DNA of 64,000 bases from Providencia huaxiensis (lineage in GTDB: Bacteria > Pseudomonadota > Gammaproteobacteria > Enterobacterales > Enterobacteriaceae), in contig NZ_CP031123.2 of NCBI RefSeq assembly GCF_002843235.3, positions 4,340,001 to 4,404,000 on the forward strand. Direction: 5' to 3'. A program made the position numbers and the translations under genes. Positions 35,370 to 44,031 of the stretch are shown piece after piece. Under the pieces are notes generated by a model. It saw only the letters and a program-made list of their open reading frames with translations, was not told the origin of the DNA and made no database searches. Each line of letters starts with the position of its first letter. Positions within the stretch are counted from its first letter, which is position 1.

Positions 35370-37568
35370 ATGGCTGAGCGATCGTTTGTACAAGAAGTTC
35401 AAAAATTACGGCAAGGGCAAGGTGAAACCTTCAGCGGTGAAGGGATCCTTGCTGTCACAAAAGCGCTGTTAGAGTCTGGTGTATCTTACGTTGCGGGATA
35501 TCAAGGTGCTCCTATCTCCCATTTGATGGATGTCCTTGCTGATGCACAAGATATTTTATCCGAATATGGTATTCGTTTTGAAAATAGCGCAAGTGAAGCA
35601 ACTGCAGCGGCAACTTTGGCTGCCTCAGTTAATTATCCACTACGTGGCGCTGTGACGTTTAAAGCAACCGTGGGAACGAATGTCGCATCTGATGCCTTAG
35701 CTAACTTAGCTTCTGGTGGCGTGTTAGGTGGGGCTTTAATTATTGTTGGTGAAGACTATGGTGAAGGCTCTTCTATTATGCAGGAGCGCAGCCATGCTTT
35801 CGCAATGAAATCGCAGATGTGGTTACTCGACCCTCGGCCTAACTTGCCGTCCATTGTTCAAGCGGTGAAAGACGGCTTTGAACTCTCTGAAGCCAGTAAT
35901 ACACCTGTTATGTTACAAATGCGTATTCGTTCTTGTCATGTTCACGGACAATTTGTTTGCGCAGATAATCAACCCCCTAAATTTACAGTGAAAGATGCAC
36001 TCGAGAACCCAACTCGAGACGTCAGTCGCATAGTATTACCCCCCGCTAGTTTCTTACATGAAAAAGAAAAAATTGAAGCTCGCTGGCCCGCTGCAATTAA
36101 ATTTATTCAACAACATAAGTTAAATGAATTTTTTGCAGAAGACTCGGATGATGTTGGAATTGCGCTACAAGGCGGTTGTTACAACACGTTGATCCGCGCA
36201 TTAAATCAGCTAGGGCTAGCGGATGTTTTTGGTAATAGCCAAATTCCTTTATATGTGATGAATGTGGCTTATCCATTGATTGATGATGAATTTGAACGTT
36301 TTTGTCGCCACAAAAAAGCCATTTTAGTCTTGGAAGAAGGCCAGCCAAATTTTGTTGAGCAAAATGTGGCGAATATTTTACGTCAACGCAAGATTAATAT
36401 TGCCCTACATGGCAAAGATATGCTGCCAATGGCGGGGGAATATAATACTGCAACAGTGCTTGCGGGTTTACGTTCGTTTTTTGAATGCTATGGAAAGATA
36501 GCTCCACAAGTCAAGGCGGCTGCAAAACAGATCCGTATTCCAACGATTAATATTGCCACTCAAAAATCTGAAGGATCCTTACCTGAATATGTGAATGCAG
36601 CTGAGCCAACGCTAGACGAGTCTGTCCATGCGCGCCCACCAGGGTTTTGCACAGGTTGCCCCGAAAGGCCTATTTTCACTGCGATGAAGTTGGTGGAGCG
36701 TGAATTAGGTGAACACCATGTCAGTGCAGATATCGGCTGTCATTTATTCTCTATTCTACCGCCCTTTAATTTGGGGAATACCACCATGGGTTATGGGCTA
36801 GGAGGCGCAGGGGCTGCGGCTTTGAATGCAAAGGCTGGGAAACGCGCGATTTCAGTGATGGGAGATGGTGGTTTTTGGCATAACGGTTTAACCAGTGGTA
36901 TTGCCAATAGTGTTTTTAACCGCAGTGATAACTTAACTATTGTGGTTGATAACAGCTATACCTCTGCGACAGGAGGGCAAGATATTCTCTCTTCGACGGC
37001 GTTGAATCCAACCCGTAGTACTGGTCATGAAATTGAAAAAGCAGTGAAAGGCGTGGGTGTTAATTGGGTGAAAACCATTAAACACACCTATGACTTAAAA
37101 ACCATGACAAATACGTTACGTGAAGCTTTAACAACCGATGAGCAAGGGCCCAAGGTTCTGATTGCGCAAAGCGAATGTATGTTGAACAAACAACGCCGCG
37201 AAAAGAAAAAAGTGCGTAGTGATGTTGCCGCAGGCAAACGAGTGGTACGTGAGCGTTTTGGTGTCGACCCTGACACCTGTACGGGCGATCACTCTTGTAT
37301 TCGCTTATCTGGTTGCCCGTCTTTATCAATTAAACCCAGCCAAGACCCATTAAGAACAGACCCGGTTGCAACAGTGATGGATAGCTGTGTCGGCTGTGGG
37401 CTATGTGGTGAAGTCTCTCACGCTGCTGTTTTGTGCCCTTCTTTTTTTAAGGCTCAAATTATTACTAACCCTAATGGTTGGGACAAATTGCGCCATCGTG
37501 TACGCGGTTGGTTTATTGGCTATTTACAGCGTCGTGACGCACGTCGTCGTGAACAATTTAGTTTCTAA
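35370..37568 (+). CDS. Indolepyruvate-oxidoreductase-like alpha subunit (2-oxoacid:acceptor oxidoreductase, acyl-CoA forming)
   Basis: 732 aa from ATG 35370 (GAGG five bases upstream). IorA-type: N-terminal pyrimidine-binding domain with GEGILAVTKALLESGVSYVAGYQGAP, NSASEATAAATLAAS; TPP domain with CTGCPERP and GDGGFWHNGL (about residue 497) through NSYTSATGGQ; C-terminal ferredoxin-like part with Cys-rich CTGDHSCIRLSGCPS (about 635) and CVGCGLCGE...CPS. It decarboxylates an aryl 2-oxoacid to an acyl-CoA using TPP and Fe-S clusters. Here the substrate may be isatinate (2-aminophenylglyoxylate) rather than indolepyruvate, from context. The first Cys group deviates from a plain CxxCxxC. Confidence 0.85.
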   Translation: MAERSFVQEVQKLRQGQGETFSGEGILAVTKALLESGVSYVAGYQGAPISHLMDVLADAQDILSEYGIRFENSASEATAAATLAASVNYPLRGAVTFKATVGTNVASDALANLASGGVLGGALIIVGEDYGEGSSIMQERSHAFAMKSQMWLLDPRPNLPSIVQAVKDGFELSEASNTPVMLQMRIRSCHVHGQFVCADNQPPKFTVKDALENPTRDVSRIVLPPASFLHEKEKIEARWPAAIKFIQQHKLNEFFAEDSDDVGIALQGGCYNTLIRALNQLGLADVFGNSQIPLYVMNVAYPLIDDEFERFCRHKKAILVLEEGQPNFVEQNVANILRQRKINIALHGKDMLPMAGEYNTATVLAGLRSFFECYGKIAPQVKAAAKQIRIPTINIATQKSEGSLPEYVNAAEPTLDESVHARPPGFCTGCPERPIFTAMKLVERELGEHHVSADIGCHLFSILPPFNLGNTTMGYGLGGAGAAALNAKAGKRAISVMGDGGFWHNGLTSGIANSVFNRSDNLTIVVDNSYTSATGGQDILSSTALNPTRSTGHEIEKAVKGVGVNWVKTIKHTYDLKTMTNTLREALTTDEQGPKVLIAQSECMLNKQRREKKKVRSDVAAGKRVVRERFGVDPDTCTGDHSCIRLSGCPSLSIKPSQDPLRTDPVATVMDSCVGCGLCGEVSHAAVLCPSFFKAQIITNPNGWDKLRHRVRGWFIGYLQRRDARRREQFSF

Positions 37569-37577
37569 GGGGGATGC

Positions 37578-39107
37578 ATGAATTCGTTATCAACTGCATT
37601 ACCATCAACAAAAGTCGCATTACAGCCGATTAAAATTGCCATTTTAGCCATGGGCGGCGAAGGCGGTGGAGTACTTGCCGACTGGGTTGTCAACCTAGGT
37701 GAAGAAAACGGTTATTTTGCTCAAACGACTTCAGTACCTGGCGTGGCACAGCGCACGGGGGCCACAATTTATTATGTGGAATTATTCCCAGGTGCTGACA
37801 ACCCACAAACGCCTTCTCCTGTATTAGCGCTTATGCCGATGCCCGGTGATGTTGATGTCGTTTTGGCCTCTGAGTTAATGGAAGCAGGCAGAGCAGTACA
37901 GCGCGGTTTTGTTACCCCAGAGCGCACAACATTGATTAGTTCAACACACCGCGTTTACTCCATCGCGGAAAAATCCGCTATGGGCGATGGGCGAGTCGAT
38001 AGCCAAGCATTAATTCGCCACACTGCGGCATCTGCGCGTCAGTTTATTCACTTTGATATGGCTCAAGCAGCACAAGAAAGTGGCAGTGTGATTAGTGCTG
38101 TTTTATTTGGTGCGCTGTTTGGTTCCGGTGTTTTACCATTTAGCCGCGCACAATTTGAAGAAACGATTGTACGTGGAGGCGTTGGCGTAAAACCAAGTTT
38201 GCGAGCTTTTACATTAGGAGCAGAAAAAGCAGCTAAACCCGAAGATGCATATCAGCCGGAATCCACAAAGAACATCATATATTCACCAAAAAATAAACAG
38301 GTATCGCAATTATTAGCTCGTATCCAACATGAATTCTCTCCTCATGTGCAGTATCTCGTGATTGAAGGGACTCGACGACTTATCGATTACCAAGACCCTG
38401 CTTATGCCACTTTGTATTTGGAACGCCTCAATAACCTCTTTGCCCAAAAAGGTGGGCAAGATGAGCGTTTGCAACGTGCGCTTGCGCGCCACTTAGCCCT
38501 TTGGATGTCCTATGAAGACACTATCCGAGTGGCTGATCTTAAAATTCGTGATAGCCGTTTTGCTCGCGTTCGTAATGAAGTACAGGCAAAAGATAACCAA
38601 TTGTTGGATATCAATGAATTCATGCATCCAAGAATTGAAGAGATTTGCGAAACGCTTCCCAAAAATTTAGGTCGTTGGTTAATGCGTCCACATTGGTTAC
38701 ACAAAGCGCTTCGCAAAATGACCGAAAAAGGGCGCACGATCACTACCAGTTCTTTATTTGGTTTTTTACAGTTGTATGTATTAGCCACATGGCGAAAAGG
38801 TCGGCGTTCGACATTACGTTATCAACTAGAAACGCAGCGTATCGAAAAGTGGCTAGCGGCTGTAATTGAAGCAGCGAAAGCTAACCCTGCACTTGCAACC
38901 GAAATTACCCAATGCCAACGCGTGGTTAAGGGGTATAGCGACACTCATGCGAGAGGGTTGCGTAATTTTAAAATCTTAATGGACATCGTTGCGCAGCAAG
39001 GGAACAAACTCACCCCCATTAATTTACGTGAACTACGTGAAGCCGCATTGGCCGATGAACATGGGAAAGAATTGGAAAAATGCCGTCAACGTTTAGCGAT
39101 GAATTAA
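37578..39107 (+). CDS. Indolepyruvate-oxidoreductase-like beta/gamma subunit with C-terminal extension
   Basis: 509 aa, far longer than a plain IorB (about 200). Residues 15-210 are a 2-oxoacid oxidoreductase gamma domain: AILAMGGEGGGVLADWVVN, SVPGVAQRTGATIYYVEL, VVLASELMEAGRAVQRGFV. The remaining 300 residues are helical, with no enzyme motif I know; they match the DUF6537-type extension seen on such subunits. It partners the alpha subunit, ten bases upstream. AGGGGGAT precedes the ATG. Confidence 0.82.
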   Translation: MNSLSTALPSTKVALQPIKIAILAMGGEGGGVLADWVVNLGEENGYFAQTTSVPGVAQRTGATIYYVELFPGADNPQTPSPVLALMPMPGDVDVVLASELMEAGRAVQRGFVTPERTTLISSTHRVYSIAEKSAMGDGRVDSQALIRHTAASARQFIHFDMAQAAQESGSVISAVLFGALFGSGVLPFSRAQFEETIVRGGVGVKPSLRAFTLGAEKAAKPEDAYQPESTKNIIYSPKNKQVSQLLARIQHEFSPHVQYLVIEGTRRLIDYQDPAYATLYLERLNNLFAQKGGQDERLQRALARHLALWMSYEDTIRVADLKIRDSRFARVRNEVQAKDNQLLDINEFMHPRIEEICETLPKNLGRWLMRPHWLHKALRKMTEKGRTITTSSLFGFLQLYVLATWRKGRRSTLRYQLETQRIEKWLAAVIEAAKANPALATEITQCQRVVKGYSDTHARGLRNFKILMDIVAQQGNKLTPINLRELREAALADEHGKELEKCRQRLAMN

Positions 39108-39117
39108 GGATAACATC

Positions 39118-39540
39118 ATGAGTTTACTGACATTTACTAAGCCACATAAAATTCATTTTTCGGAGTGTGACCCCGCAGGGATTGTGTTTTACCCCCAGTA
39201 TTTCGTGATGTTTAACAATTTACTTGAACGTTGGGTTGATGAATTAGTCCCTCAAGGCTTTGCGGGTTACATCATGGAACAGCGCTTTGGTTTGCCGACG
39301 GTACACCTAGAAGCGGAGTTCAAGGCCATTAGCAAAATGGGGGATAACGTGATGCTAGAGCTGCATGTACAGCGTATTGGTCGCAAGTCTCTGACGTTAC
39401 ATCAACGCTGTGTCGGTGTTGATGGAGTACTGCGCATGCAAGTGACGCAAACTTATGTCACGACGTCATTAGAAACGCATCAAGCCATCCCCATTCCAGA
39501 CGCCTTGTATCAGGCATTAACCGCTCAGCAACCAGTGTAA
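39118..39540 (+). CDS. 4-hydroxybenzoyl-CoA-type hot-dog thioesterase
   Basis: 140 aa. Single hot-dog domain with the 4HBT signature FSECDPAGIVFYPQYF (residues 15-30; catalytic Asp in the D-x-AG-x-V-x-x-x-x-Y pattern) and LEAEFKAISKMGD. It hydrolyses an aryl-CoA to the free acid. Sitting between the CoA-forming enzyme and the aryl-CoA hydroxylase, it likely releases the hydroxylated acid (gentisate or 5-hydroxyanthranilate) for ring cleavage, as in the salicylyl-CoA route. AAGGATAA precedes the ATG. Confidence 0.85.
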   Translation: MSLLTFTKPHKIHFSECDPAGIVFYPQYFVMFNNLLERWVDELVPQGFAGYIMEQRFGLPTVHLEAEFKAISKMGDNVMLELHVQRIGRKSLTLHQRCVGVDGVLRMQVTQTYVTTSLETHQAIPIPDALYQALTAQQPV

Positions 39541-39556
39541 GTAAAGGAGAAGTTCC

Positions 39557-41854
39557 ATGAATATTGTGTGTATTGGCGGTGGTCCCGCAGGGCTTTATTT
39601 CGGGTTGCTGATGAAACTACAGAACCCAAAGAACCGTGTAGTGGTGGTGGAACGTAATCGTCCTTATGACACTTTTGGCTGGGGAGTGGTATTTTCTGAT
39701 GCCACGCTCAGTAATTTGCGCCAAGCGGACCCAGTTTCTGCCAAAACGATTTCTGCAGAATTTAGTCACTGGGATGATATCGATGTGCACTTTAAAGGTG
39801 TATGTAACCGCAGCGGTGGTCATGGGTTTATCGGCATTGGGCGTAAAAAATTACTCAATATATTACAAGACCGTTGTGTGGAATTGGGGGTGGAGCTGGT
39901 ATTCGAAACCCAAGTAACGGATGACCAAGCGATTGCTCGTGAGTACCAAGCTGATTTGCTTATCGCTTCTGATGGCATTAATAGTGCGGTACGTACGCGT
40001 TATGAAACCGTATTTAAACCCGATATTGACCAACGTCGTTGCCGTTTTGTTTGGCTAGGTACAAAGAAGATTTTTGACGCCTTTACCTTCTTATTCGCTA
40101 AAAATGAGCACGGATGGTTTCAAGTTCATGCCTATCAATTTCAAGAAGGGTTATCGACCTTTATTGTGGAGACGACGGAAGAAACCTGGCTTAAAGCTGG
40201 TATTGACCAAATGTCCCAAGAGGATGGCATCGCTTATTGTGAAAAACTATTTGCGCCGTGGCTTGATGGTGAAAAACTGATTGCTAACGCAGCGCATTTA
40301 CGTGGTGCCGCAATTTGGATCCGCTTCCCTCGGGTCATTTGTGGAAATTGGGTGCATTGGACGCAGCCCACACAAGGTAAAGACGTTCCCGTAGTATTGA
40401 TGGGCGATGCCGCTCATACCGCCCATTTCTCTATTGGCTCTGGAACTAAATTAGCACTAGAAGATGCTATCGAGCTGTGTGAAAGCTTGAAAACTTCAGG
40501 GGGTGATTTACGTAAAGGGCTTGAGCATTACCAGAAGGTTCGCAGTGTCGAAGTACTAAAAATTCAGAATGCGGCACGCAATTCGACAGAATGGTTTGAA
40601 AATGTCTGTCGTTATGAAAACTTAGCACCAGAGCAATTTGCTTATTCCCTCTTAACACGCTCACAGCGTATATCCCATGAGAATTTGCGTGTGCGTGATG
40701 CTGTATGGTTGGAAAACTATGAGCAGTGGTTTGCAGCACAAACCGGTGTCACTTCAACGGCAAAAACACCGCCTATGCTAACGCCTTATCACGTACGGGG
40801 TGTCACGCTTAATAACCGAGTGGTTGCATCACCGACACTATTGTATTGCGCTAGTCAGGGCGTACCCGACGATTTTCATTTGGTACATTTGGGTAGCCGT
40901 GCATTAGGCGGTGTGGGTCTAGTGATGACTGAAATGACGGCTATAGCCCCCGATGCCCGTGTGACAAAAGGCTGTGCCGGTATTTGGAATGATGAACAAG
41001 TTATTGCTTGGCAGCGAGTGACTGATTTCGTTCATCAAAAAACGGATGCCAAAATTGGCATTCAATTAGGCCATGCGGGACGTCGTGGTTCAACTCAGCG
41101 AGGGTGGGAGAAAGAAAACCACCCACTGGATGCAGATAACTGGCCGTTAGTTTCTGCTTCAGCGTTGCCTTATTTACCGAATATCTCACAAACACCGGTA
41201 GAGCTATCCGAGGCGCAAATGACTACGGTGATTGACCAATTTGTTGCTGCAGCAAAACGAGCGGAAATGGCGGGTTTTGACTGGCTTGAACTGCAAGCAG
41301 GGCATGGTTATTTACTCTCAAGCTTTATTTCGCCGTTAACTAATCAGCGTACAGATAACTACGGTGGAACGTTGGAAAACCGCTTACGTTTTCCGTTAGC
41401 CGTCATTAGTGCTGTGCGTCAAGTGTGGTCAAAACCTTTGACTGTTCGTATTTCATCGACGGACTGGGTGGATGGTGGGACGACAGTTGATGACGCAGTA
41501 GAAATTGGTCGTGCAATAAAGCAAGCGGGGGCCGATATGATTGATTGCTCTTCAGGTGAAGTGTCACCGCAACAGCAACCAGTTTATGGTCGGATGTACC
41601 AAACACCAATGGCAGACCGTATTCGTAATGAAGCTGGAATACCGGTTATTGCTGTAGGGGCTATTACTGATGCAGACCAAGTCAACAGCATTATTGCCGC
41701 TGGACGGGCGGATTTATGTGCTTTATCTCGACCATTACTTTCTGACTCTGCATGGGTCCTACATGAATGTGCGCGTTATGGGTGGGAAACTCGTTGGCCG
41801 GCATCGTATGAATATGGGCGTCAGCAACTCGTTCAATCCTTGAAATCGCGTTAA
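39557..41854 (+). CDS. Bifunctional aryl-CoA monooxygenase / old-yellow-enzyme fusion (salicylyl-CoA 5-hydroxylase or 2-aminobenzoyl-CoA monooxygenase/reductase type)
   Basis: 765 aa fusion. Residues 1 to about 395: flavoprotein hydroxylase, CIGGGPAGLYFGLLMKL (residues 4-20) and GDAAHTAHFSIGSGTKLALEDA near 282. Residues about 405-765: old-yellow-enzyme barrel, with RVVASPTLLY, IGIQLGHAGRRGST and the signature SPLTNQRTDNYGGTLENRLRFP. The family hydroxylates 2-hydroxy- or 2-aminobenzoyl-CoA at C5 and, in the Azoarcus enzyme, also reduces the ring. The presence of a thioesterase and a gentisate-type dioxygenase suggests an aromatic 5-hydroxy product here. AAAGGAG precedes the ATG. Confidence 0.88.
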   Translation: MNIVCIGGGPAGLYFGLLMKLQNPKNRVVVVERNRPYDTFGWGVVFSDATLSNLRQADPVSAKTISAEFSHWDDIDVHFKGVCNRSGGHGFIGIGRKKLLNILQDRCVELGVELVFETQVTDDQAIAREYQADLLIASDGINSAVRTRYETVFKPDIDQRRCRFVWLGTKKIFDAFTFLFAKNEHGWFQVHAYQFQEGLSTFIVETTEETWLKAGIDQMSQEDGIAYCEKLFAPWLDGEKLIANAAHLRGAAIWIRFPRVICGNWVHWTQPTQGKDVPVVLMGDAAHTAHFSIGSGTKLALEDAIELCESLKTSGGDLRKGLEHYQKVRSVEVLKIQNAARNSTEWFENVCRYENLAPEQFAYSLLTRSQRISHENLRVRDAVWLENYEQWFAAQTGVTSTAKTPPMLTPYHVRGVTLNNRVVASPTLLYCASQGVPDDFHLVHLGSRALGGVGLVMTEMTAIAPDARVTKGCAGIWNDEQVIAWQRVTDFVHQKTDAKIGIQLGHAGRRGSTQRGWEKENHPLDADNWPLVSASALPYLPNISQTPVELSEAQMTTVIDQFVAAAKRAEMAGFDWLELQAGHGYLLSSFISPLTNQRTDNYGGTLENRLRFPLAVISAVRQVWSKPLTVRISSTDWVDGGTTVDDAVEIGRAIKQAGADMIDCSSGEVSPQQQPVYGRMYQTPMADRIRNEAGIPVIAVGAITDADQVNSIIAAGRADLCALSRPLLSDSAWVLHECARYGWETRWPASYEYGRQQLVQSLKSR

Positions 41855-41883
41855 AGGCTTTGGCAAACAAAGAGGAAAACAGC

Positions 41884-43011
41884 ATGAGTACACACTCCCA
41901 TGACCAATATCGAGAAAATGTGGCAGGGCGCGCTGATGTGGCAGACACCCCTGAGCTAGTGGCGTATTACCAAGAACTAGATGCGTTGAAGACAGGTGCA
42001 TTATGGACGGTTGCAAACAAGATTGAACCGTGGCAGCCCAAATCAAGCTCAGTTCCTGTGTTGTGGCGCTACCGTGATTTACGCGAACATGTGTTGCGCT
42101 CAGTTGAACTGGTGACACCAGAAAAAGCGGGGCGTCGCGTGATTTATTTAAATAACCCAGGCCGCCAAGATGTCGCTGCTGCAGTCGGTTGGTTATATTC
42201 AGGTCTACAAGTCATGCACCCAGGAGAAGCCGCTTCGGCTCATGCCCATTCGTCCTCCGCATTGCGGTTTATTATGGAAGGGCGTGGGGCATACACTATT
42301 GTCGAAGGGCAAAAAATGATGCTAGAAGCCAATGACTTTGTACTGACACCGAATGGGACATGGCATGAACACGGTGTTGCGGAGGATGGCTTACCCTGTA
42401 TCTGGCAAGATGGGTTAGATATCCCCTTAGTCAATGCCATGGAAGCTGGGTTTTATAAAGTGCATCCTGACTTGCATCAAGTGCAAACACGACCTATCGA
42501 CTATCCAGTTGGCATGTGGGGTGGAACCGCATTACGCCCTCACGATATTGGCTGGGATAAACCTTATTCACCGTTATTTAAATACCAATGGGGGCCAACC
42601 TACGAGGCATTATGCCGTGCGGCGAAAGCAGCGGATGGCTCAGTATTTGATGACATTTTAATGCACTACACCAACCCACTAACTGGCGGACCTGTGATGC
42701 CAACTATTGGGGCAAGCATGCAATTACTGCGTCCGGGATTTGTAGGTAAGGCTCATCGCCATACGGGGAGTTTTATTTATCAAGTGGCGAAAGGGCAAGG
42801 GTACTCCGTGATTAATGGACAACGTTTTGATTGGCAAGAGCGTGATATTTTCTGCGTGCCATCGTGGATGTTCCATGAACATGTGAATACCTCACAAACC
42901 GAAGATGCATGCCTGTTTTGCTTTAATGACTTACCCGTAATGCACTCTTTGGGGCTCTACTATGAAGAAGCTCTAGTCGAAAATGAGGGGCACCAGAAAG
43001 TCGTTACCTAG
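41884..43011 (+). CDS. Gentisate-1,2-dioxygenase-like bicupin ring-cleavage enzyme
   Basis: 375 aa from ATG 41884 (GAGGAAAA upstream; the longer frame starts at TTG). Two cupin domains: the N-terminal one has AHAHSSSALRFIMEGRGAYTIVEG and WHEHG metal-ligand histidines (about residues 118-165), the C-terminal one HRHTGSFIYQVAKGQGYSVI and MFHEHVN (about 290-335). This is the pattern of Fe(II) gentisate/1-hydroxy-2-naphthoate/salicylate dioxygenases. It cleaves the ring between the carboxyl carbon and the ortho substituent; on 5-hydroxyanthranilate it would leave an amide. Exact substrate is uncertain. Confidence 0.83.
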   Translation: MSTHSHDQYRENVAGRADVADTPELVAYYQELDALKTGALWTVANKIEPWQPKSSSVPVLWRYRDLREHVLRSVELVTPEKAGRRVIYLNNPGRQDVAAAVGWLYSGLQVMHPGEAASAHAHSSSALRFIMEGRGAYTIVEGQKMMLEANDFVLTPNGTWHEHGVAEDGLPCIWQDGLDIPLVNAMEAGFYKVHPDLHQVQTRPIDYPVGMWGGTALRPHDIGWDKPYSPLFKYQWGPTYEALCRAAKAADGSVFDDILMHYTNPLTGGPVMPTIGASMQLLRPGFVGKAHRHTGSFIYQVAKGQGYSVINGQRFDWQERDIFCVPSWMFHEHVNTSQTEDACLFCFNDLPVMHSLGLYYEEALVENEGHQKVVT

Positions 43012-43110
43012 GTGAATGTCATGTTTCTTATTGATTAATTTAATTATTTTACTATTCCAATTTACGTGAAGAAGTGAGTGAGGCAACCACCTCATTCAAG
43101 GAGAAAGAGA

Positions 43111-44022
43111 ATGCGCTTAATAACTTATCGTTCTGATGTGACCGCGGCAGCTCGTTTAGGAGCAATTGTTAACCATCAAGTAGTTGATTTAGCTCTTCTT
43201 GCTCAAGAGCAAGGGTTGTACTTGCCTGACAACATGTTGGATTTTATCGATTTAGGTCCACAAGGTGTGCGTGTTGGTACAGAACTTCTAAATACATATC
43301 AAGGGCAATTCCCCGCAGGGACTGCGTGGCCGGTACAAAATGTGAAAATCTTGGCACCGATCCCCCGTCCACGTAAAAATATTTTTGGTATTGGCTTGAA
43401 CTATGTTGAACACGTGGCGGAGTCCAGCCGCACACTAGACACTTCAAAAGAGCTTCCAAAACAACCCGTTATTTTTTCTAAACCACCAACCACAGTGATT
43501 GGACCGGGAGATGCTATTGAACATAATGCCAAAATTACCCAACAATTAGACTGGGAAGTCGAGTTGGCAGTGATTATCGGCACGCGTGCGAAAAGTGTCG
43601 CGGCAAAAGATGCGCTTAATTATGTGTTTGGCTACAGCTTGATGATTGATATGAGTGCGCGTGATTGCCGCCGTGCAGGACAGTGGATTTACTCAAAAGG
43701 GCAAGATACCTATGCGCCATTTGGGCCTTGCATTGTGACTGCTGATGAGATCCCAGATCCTCACACCTTAGAGCTAAGCTTGAAGGTGAATGGTGTAACC
43801 AAACAATCCTCAAATACACGCCATATGCTATTTAATGTGAATACATTGATTGAAGATATTAGCCAAGGGATCACATTAGAACCCGGTGACATTATTGCCA
43901 CAGGTACCCCTGAAGGGGTCGGCGCGGGGAGAACGCCACAAGAATGGGTATGGCCAGGCGATGTGATTGAAGCATATGTTGAGAATATTGGTGAATTGCG
44001 CCATCCAGTTGTCGCCGTTTAA
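43111..44022 (+). CDS. FAH-family hydrolase, probable maleylpyruvate-type hydrolase
   Basis: 303 aa from ATG 43111, with AAGGAGAAAGAGA just upstream; the longer GTG frame lacks a ribosome site. Fumarylacetoacetate-hydrolase fold: FGIGLNYVEHVAES, FSKPPTTVIGPGDAI, DWEVELAVIIGTRAKSV (metal-binding Glu residues), YSKGQDTYAPFGPCIV, and a closing LEPGDIIATGTPEGVGAGR. It splits a ring-cleavage product into pyruvate plus a C4 acid. With a maleate isomerase downstream and no glutathione isomerase, direct hydrolysis of maleylpyruvate (or its amide) is the better fit than fumarylpyruvate. Confidence 0.85.
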   Translation: MRLITYRSDVTAAARLGAIVNHQVVDLALLAQEQGLYLPDNMLDFIDLGPQGVRVGTELLNTYQGQFPAGTAWPVQNVKILAPIPRPRKNIFGIGLNYVEHVAESSRTLDTSKELPKQPVIFSKPPTTVIGPGDAIEHNAKITQQLDWEVELAVIIGTRAKSVAAKDALNYVFGYSLMIDMSARDCRRAGQWIYSKGQDTYAPFGPCIVTADEIPDPHTLELSLKVNGVTKQSSNTRHMLFNVNTLIEDISQGITLEPGDIIATGTPEGVGAGRTPQEWVWPGDVIEAYVENIGELRHPVVAV

Positions 44023-44031
44023 GGGGGAAGC

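Noticed and set aside
35370..39107. Simple indolepyruvate (tryptophan) oxidation as sole role
   Set aside because: Not excluded, but the downstream aryl-CoA hydroxylase, thioesterase and ring-cleavage genes do not act on indoleacetyl-CoA, so an aryl-glyoxylate fits better.
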